Source: Boswellia sacra
Taxonomy: Eukaryota; Streptophyta; Magnoliopsida; Sapindales; Burseraceae
Assembly (NCBI GenBank): GCA_013180625.2
Contig: SNVD02010487.1
Coordinates: 372,001-436,000, forward strand
Direction: 5' to 3'
DNA: 64,000 bases
Shown here: positions 10,874 through 23,600 of the stretch, in pieces
Layout of the letters: the number at the start of each line of letters is the position of its first letter
How positions within the stretch are numbered: position 1 is the stretch's first letter
Position numbers and translations under genes: made by a program
The notes under the pieces: generated by a model
Databases searched by the model: none
Told to the model about the DNA's origin: nothing
The model's input: only the letters and a program-made list of their open reading frames with translations

Positions 10874-11974
10874 CATTTTTTCTTCAAATACACTATATAT
10901 ATCATCACAATGCCATAGACGCCTGCGCTCTCCAGGATCTTTTACGGATTCTTGTCAAACAATCTCTTGACCCATTTGTTGAAGTAAATCATGCATTGTT
11001 GCCTTGTCATCACTTGATTTAGATATAAGACATTTTTCAATAAGGCTAGTTATTCCAATTTCAGCATGGAAACCACTTGCATTTAAAATTCTTTTACAAA
11101 GTCTTAATTTATTTTCCCATTTAAAGAACCATGCAATATCTAGAAATATATCTTTCTCAATGTCATTTAGTCCATCATAACTTACTATCAGCACCTTTTG
11201 AATATGCTTGTGAGGTATATTTTTTAATTTGCTTATTGCACTTTCCCGTTCTTGTTTTAGCTTTCTAAATAGATAGGAACCCAACACTTTAAGAGCTAAC
11301 GAATTACCCATAGCATATTTAACAACCCTACTTGATAGCTTATCATAATCATTATTGAGACGATTGTGCTTAAAGGCATACCAACTAAAAAGTTTTAATG
11401 CTTCAGAATGAGAAAATCCCTCAATCTTGTATATGTTTTGGTCATCCACTCCGCATGTTCTAAGAACTTGTTTATCCCTTGTTGTTATTATAATTTGACT
11501 TCCGAAATCCAAGAAATCAAAATCTACAATTAAAAATTGGATTTGACTATAACACGTAACATCATCAAAAACGATGATAACCTTTTTACGAGCAAGCCTT
11601 GTTTTTGTGAACAAAGAATTTGTATTGCAATGTGGATCGTTTAATATTTCAGAAAGAAGCTCTTGGCACAAATGTCTTAATCCATTAGGATTCCTTGATT
11701 CTTCTGTAATACTTGGACTGAAGTAGGAACCTTCAAATTGATTCTTAACTTCTTGAATACAGCTTCTGCTATACCTCTCTTGCCTGTGCCACCCATTCCC
11801 CAAATTCCTACAATGTGAACATTTCTGAATTCAATGCGTTGTAAATACTTAATCATGCAATTGATGATAGCAATTGTTTGCGCTCCGACAAACTCCTTCT
11901 TATCACCCGGGTACAGGTAACTCAATATCTCCAAAATATCTTCAACACTTGTCAAGCCAAGTATATATTCATTC
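10874..11974 (-). pseudogene. TNL-A exon 2: NB-ARC nucleotide-binding domain
   Basis: The 1.1 kb length is normal for TNL exon 2. The P-loop reads GIWGMGGTGKRGIAEAVF, so the lysine is kept but the usual GKTT is GKRG. A frameshift follows at about 11680-11800. Then come kinase-2 (KKVIIVFDDV), RNBS-B (GSQIIITTRDKQVL), a decayed GLPL (GNSLALKVLGSYLF), and the MHD motif in MHDLLQQMGQEIV. A TGA follows immediately (10952-ish), where relatives carry Arg, and the frame continues with DPGERRRLW. The NB-ARC domain is the ATP/ADP switch of the receptor. The changed P-loop and the frameshift make this copy non-functional. Confidence 0.92.
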
Positions 11975-12241
11975 CTATATATAAAATACGGAAAACAAAA
12001 ATCAATAAATACAAGTAAAACAAAAAGAAAGAAAGCAATCTTAACTCCACATTTCCTGTAGCTGATTATAATGGACAGATGACACTTTAGCTATTAATAG
12101 ACGATCAAAGAAATTAGGCGCAAAATGGATGCCAATATAATATTTCAATTTCTCTTTCTTCTTGTCATTGATTAAAAGTAATTAAAAAAGTTAACTGAAT
12201 TTAAAAGGAATAAATAAAAAGATAGAAATTAAATTTCTTAC

Positions 12242-12728
12242 TTTTCGCCATTTGTAGTCCAGCCAGAGATATTGCCTGCTTCAGTCAAAGCATTCCACCA
12301 TCTCTCAGTTGCGCCTTATCTTTACAGCGTCCCACAAGCTCAGCAAACGCATCCCCGAAAGTGCTAGTTTGATTCCTTACCAGCTTTGGAGTTACATAAT
12401 AGAAAACCGGTACCACTACCTGTCTGTACTTTCTCCTGCATTCAAGTATCCTCACAAGTTCTTCGAGACACCATTTAGAAGAGGCATACCCTTCTGAGAA
12501 AATGATAATCGAAACCATTGACTTCTCAATTGCATTCAAAAGAGATGGCGCAAGTTCAACCCCTCTGTTGAGTTCATTATCAATGAAAACATTAACACCT
12601 TTTCAAAGGAGTTCTCCATGGATGAAGCTGGTAAATTTGTTGCGGGTGTCTTCGGCTCTGAAACTGAGGAATACGTCGTACTTCTTTACTTGAGAATCAG
12701 CAGTAGAAGAGGCGGAAGAAGAAGCCAT
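12242..12728 (-). pseudogene. TNL-A exon 1: TIR domain
   Basis: The start ATG is at 12728 and opens a Ser/Ala-rich leader, then KYDVFLSFRAEDTRNKF, the canonical TIR opening. The block FIDNELNRG and the conserved SKWCLEELVRILEC follow, so all main TIR motifs including the alphaA/BB-loop region are visible. A TGA at 12605-12603 stands where related proteins have a basic residue before KVNVFI. Near 12300 a frameshift separates the frame from the final WWNALTEAGNISGW block. The exon ends in a good donor (GAAAA/GTAAGA). TIR domains of this type are NADases and signalling modules in immunity; this copy cannot make a full one. Confidence 0.9.
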
Positions 12729-13456
12729 CAGTATTGACAGTATATCAAAATTGCTTAATCTGCTACTTCATCTTTCAAAAAAGGCTTTTATTTTATTCTA
12801 TGCTAGTAATCGACTCGGTCGTCGATAAGTAAATAAATAATGGAATTCCCTGACGTTTCATGGAATAATTTCCCTTAAGATTCCAAATTTACAGAAACAC
12901 CCCTGATTGGAAAGTACCTAAACTGCCGTTGACTCAGATACAACGACGTTGAGCATCCCCATCTCGGCCCCTATGTATACGCGCATGCAAGCCACAACGG
13001 CTACTATTAAGAGTCGGTTTTTTTTTAGCTCTGCATTCTGGTTCATCCAACTTTTTATTATTTTACCTTAAAATAAAACTATTAAATAGGACAAATAAAA
13101 TTTAACCTCATATTATTTATTATATTTATAAATCCTAATTTTTAGTTGCTTGCATTTGAAAAGCTTATATTTGATCTTTTCAATGTTAGTTTTCAACATA
13201 TATTTAGATATATAATATATTACAACTTGCAATAATTATTCATCGTCTATCATCTTAATCAACATCTTTTTCTATTTTCTATCTCCTAACTTTTATAAGT
13301 TTCATAATCAAAGAAGGCATTTTAAGAGACAATGGTTTGAAAAATAATCTATCCCATTGGAAGATGGAAGAATAATAATTCTCGAGTCTTGTAAGCCAAA
13401 CAATAATATATTCAAGAGAGTTGCAAATCGTTTTTATTGAAAAAAAATACAACCTA
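12729..13456. other. TNL-A upstream region
   Basis: Holds no gene that I can see. It is the presumed promoter of TNL-A (minus strand) between its ATG and the CACTA element. An AT-rich tract dominates 13030-13450. No clear TATA box could be fixed. Confidence 0.5.
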
Positions 13457-13469
13457 CACCACAGGAAAA

Positions 13470-14765
13470 ACTGTTTTTAGCGACAAAATTTTTTGCGACG
13501 AAATAAAATTCATTGCTGAAAGCCACTTTTTGCAATGAAATTTCTATTTCGTCGCTGTATCTCGTCGTAAAAAGGGCGAGGGGAAGAATTTTTTCTGAAT
13601 TCTATTTAGCGATGAAAAACTAAATCGTAGCTATATAGGTGGACGAGATGAAGGAAAGCTTTTAGCGACAAAAAGTTCGTCCCAAAATATCTCTTATAGT
13701 GATGAAATTTCCTTGCAGAATATCATAACAGAAAAATTAAAAAAAATACGGAAACCTTTTAGCAACAATAAATTCATCGCAGAAAGCTTCATATACCCCT
13801 TTCGACGACAAAAGTTCACCGTAGAATCTCATAAGAAAATTAGGAGAAAATGCAATATAAGAAACCTTTTAGCGACAACTAAGTTCCCGCAAAAGGTTTC
13901 CTATATCGCTTTAAGCAACCACCTTTCGTCGCAGAATCCGATTACAAAGTAAAGGAAAATAGAAATACGGCAAACCTTTTAGCGACGATAAATTCCTCAC
14001 AGAAAGTCGCCTATATTCCTTTTAGCGACAAAATTTCGTAGCATAATCTCAAAACAGAATAAGAAAACCTTTTATCTATGAAATTTTGTTGCATAATCTA
14101 ATACCTAAAAACGGTGGTAAGTATAGTGGAAAAACCTTTCAGCGACAATAAATTCGTTGCAGAAAGTTTCTGAAATTTCTATCAGCGACGAAATGTCGTC
14201 GCACAATATTATATCGAAACAAGGCAAAATAAGGACACTATACAACATGGTAAACTTTTTAGCGATGATACATTCCTCGCATAAAGTTTAATATATTTCG
14301 TTTTTTGACAAAATTGCGTCGCAGAATCTCATCAGAAACTTAGGGGGAGATGCAGTATAATAAACCTTTTAGCAACAAATAAGTCCTCGCAGAAAGTTTC
14401 CTATATCGCTTTCAGCAACGAAATTTCATCACAGAATCCAATTACAAAATAAACAAAAATAAAAATATGGCAAACCTTTTAGTGACGAGAAATTCATCGC
14501 ATAAAGTTTCCTAAATTTCTTTCAGCGACAATATTTCGTAGTACAATCTCAAATCAAAATACGAAAACCAAGTAAAGCTTTTATCGACGAAATTACGTTG
14601 CATAATCTAATACCTGAAACCGAGGAAAAGCCATATGGAAAAACCTTTTAGCGACAATATATTCGTTGCAGAAAGTTTCTTACATTTCTATTAGCAACGA
14701 AATATCATCGCAAAATATAACATCAAAATAAGGGAAAATAGGGACAATATGCAATATGGAAATGA
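13470..14765. repeat. Left subterminal repeat array of Pack-CACTA 1
   Basis: Imperfect units with TTTTAGCGACAA...TTCGTCGCAGAAAG, in both orientations of GCGACG, recur about every 50-110 bp. They resemble transposase-binding subterminal repeats of En/Spm elements. No coding region is present. Confidence 0.8.
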
Positions 14766-14835
14766 AAGATTATAAGTTTAGCTTGTAACTTGTAAGTTAA
14801 GAATAAATGAAAGTGATCAATTATATTTAACTAAT

Positions 14836-15066
14836 CACTAGAAGAAAAAGTGCCTACGACAACAGGCTTTTCGCAACGTGCATTAATGCACGTTGTGAAA
14901 TGGTACATTGCGCAACATGCACTGACTGCACGTTGCGGAAAAATATATTAAGCAATGTGCATTAGATGCACGTTGCGAAAAGGTACATATCGCAACGTGC
15001 AACTCCTGCATGTTGCGAAAAGGGTACAATTTCGCAACGTGCAACTTGTCTACGTTGCAAAATGTA
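14836..15066. repeat. Possible nested CACTA terminus with CGCAACGTGCA repeats
   Basis: CACTAGAAGAAAAAGTGCC starts at 14836, followed by about eight copies of a CGCAACGTGCA motif and its complement over 230 bp. This looks like the end of a different CACTA family. I could not find its other end, so it may be a truncated nested copy. Confidence 0.45.
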
Positions 15067-16489
15067 TTTATTTATTTATAAATTAATTCTTTAAATTGTG
15101 AAGAATATATAAAATCTTCAAATAAATGAAATAACATTACAAATAAGGAAATTACATTGATTTCATATTTGAATTTAAATAAAATAAAGAAATTAAAATA
15201 TAAGAATATTAATTAACTAATAGAATTTTATTTTTAATTTATAAAATTAATAAAATAATTTTTAATAATATTTAAATAAAAAATAATATTGTTGTTTGCA
15301 TAAAAATTATAAACTTTAAATATTAAATTATAGAAAATCACCTTTTTAACTTGAGAATTGTATGAAATAAATAAAATTATTTTATAATGAAATCATATTA
15401 TTTAAAATATTTTTGTAAAAAATTAAGGAATAAAAAATCTCAATTAAATTTTATTTTAAATAATAAAACCATTGTCATAAGGTTTGATAAAAATAAAATA
15501 AAATAAAAATGAACAACTATTTATAATAATAAATTAATAACTTCCCTCACTCTCCCTCTTCTATCGCCTCATGTTCCTTAAACGCAAACTCCCTCTCGTC
15601 TCTCTCTCTGTGTCTCGAGCTTTCTTTAATCCTTATGCCCTTATCAGTACCCCCACCTTCCAACTCCAATCACTTGCATTGAATTGCCCTAAATAGCCAA
15701 AAGAACTCAGTTTGCGTGCATCCATCACTAGCATCAATTTCTCTCATCCATTCACCATCAATCACGTTCACCAACTCCTCCATCTACAAAATCCCTCATT
15801 TCTTTAATCCTTAATGCCTAATCTTATTATCTATCTAGGTTTTACGCAAGGCCGCTCTCCACTTTCTTGAATGTCTAATCCCCAATTTGAATCTCTACAA
15901 GAAAATGTCTCCACCACTCAATTCTCGGCAGCCGAGAATCACCATTTATTTATTATTAAATTTTACTCTGTAAAAAAGAAAATATGTTCTTGGATGGTAT
16001 GAATGTCGTTGGGTGACAATCAAATGCTAATTGAATGCTTCTATTTGTAAGTTCTTCCAGGAGCACCTCATTTTCCACTTTTTGTTTGTTTGTTTTGTCT
16101 TTAATTTGAATTTACAGTTGTTTGAAATCCTAGATTGTGCTCTAACTCTATTTTTGGTTGCTTGAATCATGTAGATTTTGTATTTACTTTTTTTTTTTAG
16201 ACTTAAACTGTGAATTTAGAGACTTCTTTGGCGGTTTTGTGTGTAGCTAGGGTTGAATCTTTCAGTTCACTTCACCATTTCCAACTCTGAACTTCAAATC
16301 CTTTCTTTGAAATAAATTTTTCATGCTTTAAAAGCCGAAAGTTGGAAGGATTTTAGTTTTCTAAGACGTGAAAAGTGATTTTTTTTGTTTTTCCTTTATA
16401 ACATTAAAGTTGGATCCTTATTTTTTCAAACATAAAAAGCTGCGTCGCATCAGTAAAAACAGAAAAACTAACTAGACGAGACGAGGTTG
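15067..16489. other. AT-rich filler in Pack-CACTA 1
   Basis: 15067-15540 is extremely AT-rich with no coding potential. 15540-15910 is pyrimidine-rich (CTCTCTCTCTGTGTCTC), resembling a captured 5' UTR or promoter. 15910-16489 has no recognisable gene. Confidence 0.4.
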
Positions 16490-17655
16490 ATTTCGATGAT
16501 TTGGTGAAGAGCCCAGCCTCGTCGGCCCTGTGGATTCTTTCTCTTTCTTAACACGACGACGATCTGATTCTCACTCAAATATCAGCCCAGGTATTGGTTT
16601 GATACGACTCCTAATTTTTTTTAATTCAGACTCAACCTTATGTACCACAACATTGTGTTTTCATTGATGTGCATATGCATGTATATATTATATAAACCTC
16701 GTTGGTTTTAATATTATGGGCATTGTGTAGAGTTCTCTTTATAATCTGTATTAATAGTCTTTATATATCCTAAATTTTGACTTCTTTAGGTGAGTTCTGG
16801 CGGTGATCAGGGCATGGTTGTTTTGATTTTTCCCTAAAGAATATAACTTTCGATGTGGGTATTTTGGAGTTTGAAGTTGACATAAGGTTTCCAGCTATCT
16901 GTGAAGATTTGATCCATATTTGGGTTCAAAAAGTATGGCAAAGAAAGTTGGGAAATGGGTTTTAGGTTTGATATATATATTTGCAGTTGCAACTATCTGG
17001 ATTGCTGCTAGTTTTGTGGTTTAGTTCGTTGTAGATGGCGGTGTTTCGCCGTTTCTCATCTCATACATTTGCAATTTGTTGTTTGTTGTTTACATTCCTA
17101 TTATTGAGATAGGGCGATATTTGGTGGATACTTATGGAAGTTTATTGTTCTGGAGAAATAAAAAGAGTAGCCCTTTACATAAATTGGGAGACTCGGAGCA
17201 GGCCATTCTTCTTGAAGAGAGTGATGTAGGAGTAAAAGTAGAAAGCTCATATACGTCTGGGCTTTTGGAAGAGGAAGAAATTAGTCAGCAAGGGAGAGGC
17301 ATTGGTTTCTGTTCAGAACTTGTTTCACTTGAAAGAGCCTTGCCCATTTTTTCAGTTGGGGAAGGTGCTGATAGAGGAATGGATGAAAAAGGGCGATGGA
17401 CACGCACTAGAGTGGCGAAGGTCAACCTGTTGATATGCCCATCTTGGTTTTTGGCACAACTGACTTTTAATCTCTCATTGAAGCATACCACAATGACGGT
17501 AAGCATTTATTGGGTGAAGCTTATTAGTGTTCTTCTTTGCATGATGGGAACTATAATTGTCAGCTTGGGTGACTCAGAAACCAATATAGTCTCTAGCATT
17601 TGTTTTATAACTTGTGCTGTGGCTATCTTTTTCACTTTTTATTTTTATTCTTAGG
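16490..17655 (+). pseudogene. Captured fragment of EamA / SLC35F5-like transporter gene
   Basis: A 5' UTR-like exon ends in CAG/GTATTG near 16592. A coding part starts at ATG 16935 (MAKKVGKWVLGL), hits a TAG at about 17022 where relatives read Gln, then continues open to 17654 through FVVYIPIIEIGRYL, a cytosolic loop, LAQLTFNLSLKHTT, and WVKLISVLLCMMGTIIVSL. Plant SLC35F5/THI74-like (EamA) proteins have these blocks in this order. An internal piece between the HTT and WVKL blocks is missing, and a splice-donor-like GTAAGC remains at the joint, so the copy is genomic and internally deleted. Relatives are multi-pass drug/metabolite-type membrane transporters; the substrate is not predicted here. 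Confidence 0.8.
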
Positions 17656-17802
17656 TGGAGAAAAAGATGGCCACATCACATTTTGATGCATTTATTCTAA
17701 AATTTGATTCTTAGAATTTTGTCTGCTTGTTCGTAAGCTTATTTTGCAGCACCTTTTTATGGTTGTCTAATTTTGGGTTTCATTTTTCTGAAATGAGGAG
17801 GC

Positions 17803-17870
17803 AGGAAAGGGGTCTTATGGGGCTGTTTACAAGGCAAGAGATATCAAAACTTCAGAGCTTGTTGCTAATA
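17803..17870 (+). pseudogene. Captured kinase P-loop exon (SIK1/Hippo-type)
   Basis: A short exon piece reads KGSYGAVYKARDIKTSELVA, the glycine-rich loop region of STE20/MST-like kinases such as plant SIK1. An acceptor-like AG precedes it (17803). It breaks off before the catalytic lysine. A serine/threonine-kinase fragment with no function on its own. Confidence 0.7.
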
Positions 17871-17921
17871 ACTCTACACTAATTCAGAAACCTTGCTGCT
17901 AGTCAAGGTATTCTGCAGTGA

Positions 17922-18066
17922 ATGCCAAAGCGAAGAGGTAGAAAACCTGTTAAGAAGGTAGTCTCATCTGCACCATTACCGTCGCCGCTGCAGCACAATT
18001 CGGATGTCGAAGAGCCAAAAGAGCCGAAAATTAATGACAAAGAAGCTGAACTATTACAAGAAGAAG
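17922..18066 (+). pseudogene. Captured exon of unrecognised gene with AT-hook-like start
   Basis: An open stretch from ATG 17922 reads MPKRRGRKPVKK and then a Ser/Pro- and Glu/Lys-rich segment up to a GAAGAAG/GTATAA donor. RGRKP resembles an AT-hook. The parent gene is not recognised. It looks like a first coding exon with intact donor. Confidence 0.45.
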
Positions 18067-18968
18067 GTATAATTCTTAGCTTTCTCTGATGGATTGTTTA
18101 TTCATGAGCAAATTTCAGTACTTCACTAAGCTTTTTAAAATTAAAATAATTGAGATTTATTGGTTTCGAAAATCGTTGGTGAATTTCTGTAAAATTCTGT
18201 AAAATTAAAAGAAATCTCCACTGGCTGTACAATCCGCAATGAACTGAGAGGATAGCCAAGGCAATGCTTCAAAGACACCCTCGCATGTTCGTCGTCTTCT
18301 CCGCGTCGAGGTACAGGTGCTCCTTCAAATCTTCTTATCTAATCTGCATTTAAGTTTCTAGATTTTTCGGAATCCAAAAAATAGCCGTTAATTTCAATGA
18401 AAGGAAGCTAGGTTTTCTTGATCTTAAAAGCTCCGCTTAACGTAGAAGCTTCGTTTGTTTAAAGGCGGTTACAACTTAATAGAAGTTACGTGAGCAAGTC
18501 TTACTTTTGAAGCTGTTATTTTGGTCTGGTCTTGATAAGGATGGAAAATATATACGAATTTTCTTTGGAAATTGTGTTATTATTTATGTTCAGTTACATC
18601 TGAAATTCTTGCCAATTAAGGTATCCTTTTGTATCCTCATTACATCTTGACTTTGGTTTGTTGCTTAATTCATTGTGCTGTACTGTTAAAGGTGAGAAAG
18701 TGGTTATGATTCAAGTAATGAGGAGAGGGAGAAGATTAGACTCTTCTGGGAAATTGAAATAACTGCATTGCTTTGCCAAAAAATGTTTTATGTGCATATT
18801 CAGTTGATTGCTTATTCTCGCTGGTTTTGTTTTGAGTCTTGAGGTGGTTTTATTTTGTATGTTTTATAGAAGTTGGTTGAGTTTGGATTAATTTATTTGT
18901 TTTGTATCATGAGGAAGAAAAGCAGATTTGTTAGAATCTAGTGATTCTTTTGGTAGATAATTGAGTTG

Positions 18969-19127
18969 ATGGGATCCGGAAGCTCAAGGGATAGGAGTTT
19001 GAGGCAGAATTCATTGTTTCGGTCGTCTTCATCTTCATAGAATTCCCAACATGGATATTCGCAGCCATGCTATGCTCAAGAAACTCAAAATTATCAGCCT
19101 CAGCAAACATATCCATCGCATCTTGTA
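18969..19127 (+). pseudogene. Captured N-terminal fragment resembling RGLG E3 ligase
   Basis: ATG 18969 opens MGSGSSRDRSLRQNS, a myristoylation-type glycine followed by a Ser run, and after a TAG (19038-19040) a Tyr/Gln/Pro-rich stretch (YSQPCYAQ, QPQQTYP). RGLG copine/RING E3 ligases of plants have this layout. No RING or VWA domain is present. Tentative. Confidence 0.4.
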
Positions 19128-19214
19128 GATATAAATGCCTTGATTTATCCTGTGAAAAATTTCATCCATTTTCTTTTCTGGTGTTCTATCACTGCTACTT
19201 TATTTCTTTTGCAG

Positions 19215-19931
19215 CTACTTCGAAGGCATCGAAGGATAAATGTGAACCAAGGTATCCTTGGTTATACTTGACATCTGAGACTTGAATCCTGAATACTGAT
19301 TACCATCAACCTTGCCCTAATTGTAGAAAGTGTATATCTCATCTCTAAACTTGAGTCAAATATGGTAGTTTGTATGATTTAAGTTAGTACAGTCTAAGAT
19401 AATCTAGTTGTAGATTGGAATTTATCAATATCAAATTCTACTTTTCTGATTTCATGCACAATGAGTGTCATTGCTTGTCCAAGTTTATGTTTGTGAAGTC
19501 CGCTAGAACAGATTAAGTCATATTGTATAATATATTCCAATGCATTCAGCAACATGTAGTTAACCAATAATGGATTGCTTTCTGGCGTCCTCTGTTTTTT
19601 TTTCTTTTTTTTTTTAATCCCATTAAGTCATTTCTCCTCCTTTGTTGTGATAACTCACTATCTAGTCTTCAGAGGTTTGCAGAATTTGAAAACAAATATG
19701 TAATGCTTTTAAGTTTTGAAATGACATGGTTGATCTCAATAAAGTTTAAGGTTCCTGATATTTGGATTCTGACAACTGTTTGTGATCTATGCTTTCAGTT
19801 ATACTCTGCCACCAAGAAAGGCTGAAGCTGTGGCCCAGAAGACTTTACTTATTTGGTGCTCACTTGCTTCCAGATTGGGTTTGTGGGCACTAAAAGCTGA
19901 ATTGGAAGATCTGTGCTTTGTTGTTCTTCAG
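19215..19931 (+). pseudogene. Captured RSH1 (RelA/SpoT homolog) exons
   Basis: After acceptor TTTTGCAG the first piece reads LLRRHRRINVNQ and is then stopped. The second exon, 19799-19931, with acceptor TTTCAG and donor CAG/GTATGC, reads LPPRKAEAVAQKTLLIWCSL then LASRLGLWALKAELEDLCF. These blocks are characteristic of plant RSH1, a chloroplast ppGpp-metabolism protein. Intron-like sequence between the pieces shows genomic capture. Only a small part of the protein is present. Confidence 0.75.
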
Positions 19932-20660
19932 GTATGCTCATAATTATTTTGGGCTTCAAGTGCATTTTGAATTATGGCACCTGAATTTTTTGCTAGATTA
20001 CAAACCTGAGATATGAAATTTAAAATTGGTGGCCATTGGCTTCATGACCTCTTCGATTTGAATTGGAAATGGTTAATGGAATATTTTGATAGACCAGGAC
20101 AGCAAATCTAAGTTGGTGCCTAAAATCCCAAATTTTGTACCAAGACCAGATGCACAAGGGCCCTTTGCTTTGGCATGTTTCAAATGTCTTTTGATAAGTT
20201 TGTTGTCATCTTGCAAAATCAGAAATTTTCTTTAAAGTATGCAGTGCCCATATTAGATACTATAACAAAAAAAACCTAGCTACAGTATCTAATATATATA
20301 TATATTCCTTAAACTGTTTCTATATTTTTGTTATATTTTTGCCTTTCTTAATTGTTATCAATCATAGGAATCTAATTAGCAACACATGAAAGTGCAGCAT
20401 CTGTGAAACTGAAGATGTGTTATTGATATTGTTATTATATTTTTTATTTCCTATAAATTTACTTCATCTCAATCTTTAGGTATTCTTTGATAGTGAAAAA
20501 GAATATACTTAAGATGTGCTAATCTGGTTTATTCACTTGTTGAAATATGCTAGTTAAATATATTTTGATAGTAAAATATGCTAATCTGGTTTCGTCCAAA
20601 GGTTATTCAAATTCTTTAATTAATTGATGGCTCATATCTGATGTGCTTTTACAAACTAGG

Positions 20661-23600
20661 AGAGATGTCAAAAAAATTCACAAAATAGAAAGAAACTGAA
20701 ATTTACTCATCGTGGAGGGATAAAATCTTTTGTGGCTCATCGTTTAGAGAGCTCTAAGGTGAAGGTTTTCAGAGTTTTCTCTTTTTCTACTTAATGTACT
20801 TTAATAAAAAATTCATAGAAATAATTTGATTAATTATGGAGTGATTGTTTTGGACAGCAAGGATGTGAGACACAAAGTTTCTCCGCTTCTTTCCAAGCCA
20901 CTCATTACAGCACTAAAAAGGGATGGGTTAACTCTACAGCACAAGAGAAGCATGTAAGTTTTAATTTTTATGTACTAAGTTACTGTTTTGCTTTTCTTAG
21001 TCATCAAAACTTTTAAGTTATGATGCCTTGATTGTTTGCTATGGCTTAGAAAAGCACCTTCAATGATTTGGATGTTGTATCACGAAAAATGTGACTCTAG
21101 TTTAAGATGTAAAAATAAGAAAAGGAGAATTAAGTTCTATTTTATTCAGCTTGATGGTAAATATTTAAGGCATGGTTAGAATGAAGGGAAAAAATTCAGT
21201 ATCACTGCAGTTTACATCATTTGCATATTGACATGCTTTTTATGTATGTAGTTGCTAGATGTCTCTTCTTTCTAAGCTTTATAGCTTGACTTTCCAATTT
21301 AAGAGGCCCTAGCCTAAAATTATAATTTAAAATTTTAGCTATTGATTTAGCTTCATCAATTAGTGTAAGTTAACATTCTTAGGATATAGATCATATGGAA
21401 AAACAAAATTATCAACAAACTTAAAGATGTGAATTTAGGAGATGTTTAATTTATAAGCCAAAAACATTTAGTTAATGTTGTATTAAAAATATACTTGTGT
21501 TGGTCCAGTCTATTTAAGAAAACAACTTCAAAAGATGTTTTTTGTTTCATAGTTCTTGGTAGTATTATAAGAATGATATCAACAAAATATATATAATTTA
21601 TGGAGTTGGTATTTAAATTTCTTTACTATGATTTAGTTAACAATTAGATGAATATTATGATCATGAATAAGGAATGAGTATCGAATGAAAATGAAGTTTA
21701 TTGAAAGCATCAAATGCTATCTTCAATTCCTCTTTTAAGCGGGATGCTGTTGCTTCAATATTAACTGAATTTTTCAATTTTTCCTCTTCCTCTCCATAGT
21801 CTTTAGGATCAAAATCAGGTGCTGAGCCTCCTTGAAATTTCAGGTCTGTTACCTATTCTGTTGTCTTTTGATTATACTTAGAGAAGTCTGTACATGAGCT
21901 TTCCATATTGCTTTTTGAAGTAACACTTTCAGTTGAATAATTTGAATCTAATGTAGAACAGTCAGCACTCCATCCATACACTTGGACCAAATCTTCATCC
22001 TTGGTAGGGCAGATAGAATTTGAATCTTTATTAATGCAATCTTCAATGATACTCAGTCTATAATTTATTTTAGCAAGTTCATATTTTATCTGCTGCAGAA
22101 TTGGAGTTTTATTTTTTAACTTCCGAGACTCGTGCTCTTTGAATGGTTGCAGTTCACTCGTACAAAACAGAAAACTCTTGCTTTTTTCTTTTAAGTCAAG
22201 TAATCTACTCCTTATCTCATGAATTTCTTTTACCAAATCCTGAACCATCTTTCTATATGATACCAAAGCTTCAAAAATATCACTTTGGAGAGCTGCTTTA
22301 TGAATCTCTGCATAACCATAACATGCATTAATAATATTTTCAGACTCCAACACTGCTAACCTTGCCAACTCAACTTGACCTTGAACACCTTCAGCTGCTG
22401 GAGCATTTGCATTATCCTCCATCTCAAAAATCTTATAGTTTTGCATTTGGGTGGCCAGATTTGATATTGGATTTGGAACATCTGTATTAGAGAGCCATTT
22501 TGCAATCACAAAAGTAGTTTCAGCACGTTTATCTGTTTCAATGATCTGAACCTTAGATTCGAGTTTCCTCTCCAGCACCTTTACCTTATTGATTTTTTCA
22601 TTCAGCAACATGCTTAACTGAGTTGGCTCCTCTTTTCTTATTTCATTATTTTGTGGTTGACAATCATTTAAAGCAATTGTCGCTCCCTTCAAAGAGGTTA
22701 ACTTCTCCTCTATTTCCATTACCATCTTTTGCACATCTTCTAAGCTTTTCTGTAGAAATAGAATTTTATGTTCCTTCTCCATGCAAACTCTGGCAGCCTT
22801 CTCAATATTTTCACTAATCCCAACATTAAATTGAGGGAATAAATAGACAAACTTTCTATCTGGCCAATCTAGAATAAAATATAAGGAAGTTGGTCAGTTC
22901 CAAGGTTGCCTTTTCCACTCCACACGAAGTGCCCTTATTTCCTCCTCTTTAGCTGCTATAGTGTTTCTTAGACTTGCATTTTGTTAAGTCATGCAACATA
23001 ATCCTTCATCAAGTTCTATTGGAAGGGCAGCAACCTCTTCCTGTAAATGAAGAATTGTTTTAGTTGTCTCCATCTCAACCTGTTCACAAACTAAATCAAC
23101 TTGGTGCTGGTGAGATAATTGTGATGCCTGATCCTCATCATATTGATAATTGTCAGTTATTCTTAGGATATAAGAGTAACTCAATAAATAAATAAATAAA
23201 TTGTACTAAGTTTTATTTTTAATTCCTTTAAGTTAAGTTCTTTTCTTTTGTATTAACTTTGTATTATTATTTTTTCTAATTTATAGGCATCGTTATGTGA
23301 GCTAGAGGCATCCAATGCTCGTGGAGAAACAGATTTAACTGAGATAGAGATATCTCAAAGGGTGTTTGGGAAAAAATCTAGCTATGCTAAAGGATTAGCA
23401 ATGCAAATACAAACTTCTCATGCTCCATATGTTTCAATACATACTGATGAATTGAAGAAGCAGATAGCTGATCAAAAGACTCACTTTGAAGGTAAGATGG
23501 AGGAACAAAAGGCTCATTTTCAAGTTCAGATAGAGGAACAAAAGTCCCATTTTGAAGATATTGTATCTTCACAGCAGAAAACCATCGAAGATTTGAATAC

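Larger units (their letters stand above)
3803..12728 (-). pseudogene. TNL-A: TIR-NBS-LRR resistance-gene pseudogene
   Basis: Exons in minus-strand order: TIR (12728-12242), NB-ARC (11974-10874), exon 3 (10623 to 5803, split by a copia insertion), and LRR/C-JID (5694 to 3803). Splice sites match the standard TNL structure: GTAAGA after the TIR, TATAG before NB-ARC, GACAG before exon 3, TTACAG before the LRR exon. Such proteins are intracellular immune receptors that recognise pathogen effectors. This copy is broken by a stop in the TIR, frameshifts in TIR and NB-ARC, stops at the NB-ARC end and in exon 3, and a 4.5 kb retrotransposon. Paralog TNL-B lies at the right edge of the window. Confidence 0.9.

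Noticed and set aside
22143..22331. Plus-strand ORFs opposite the KIN-12 fragment
   Set aside because: Antisense shadows of the coiled-coil frame with no domain of their own.
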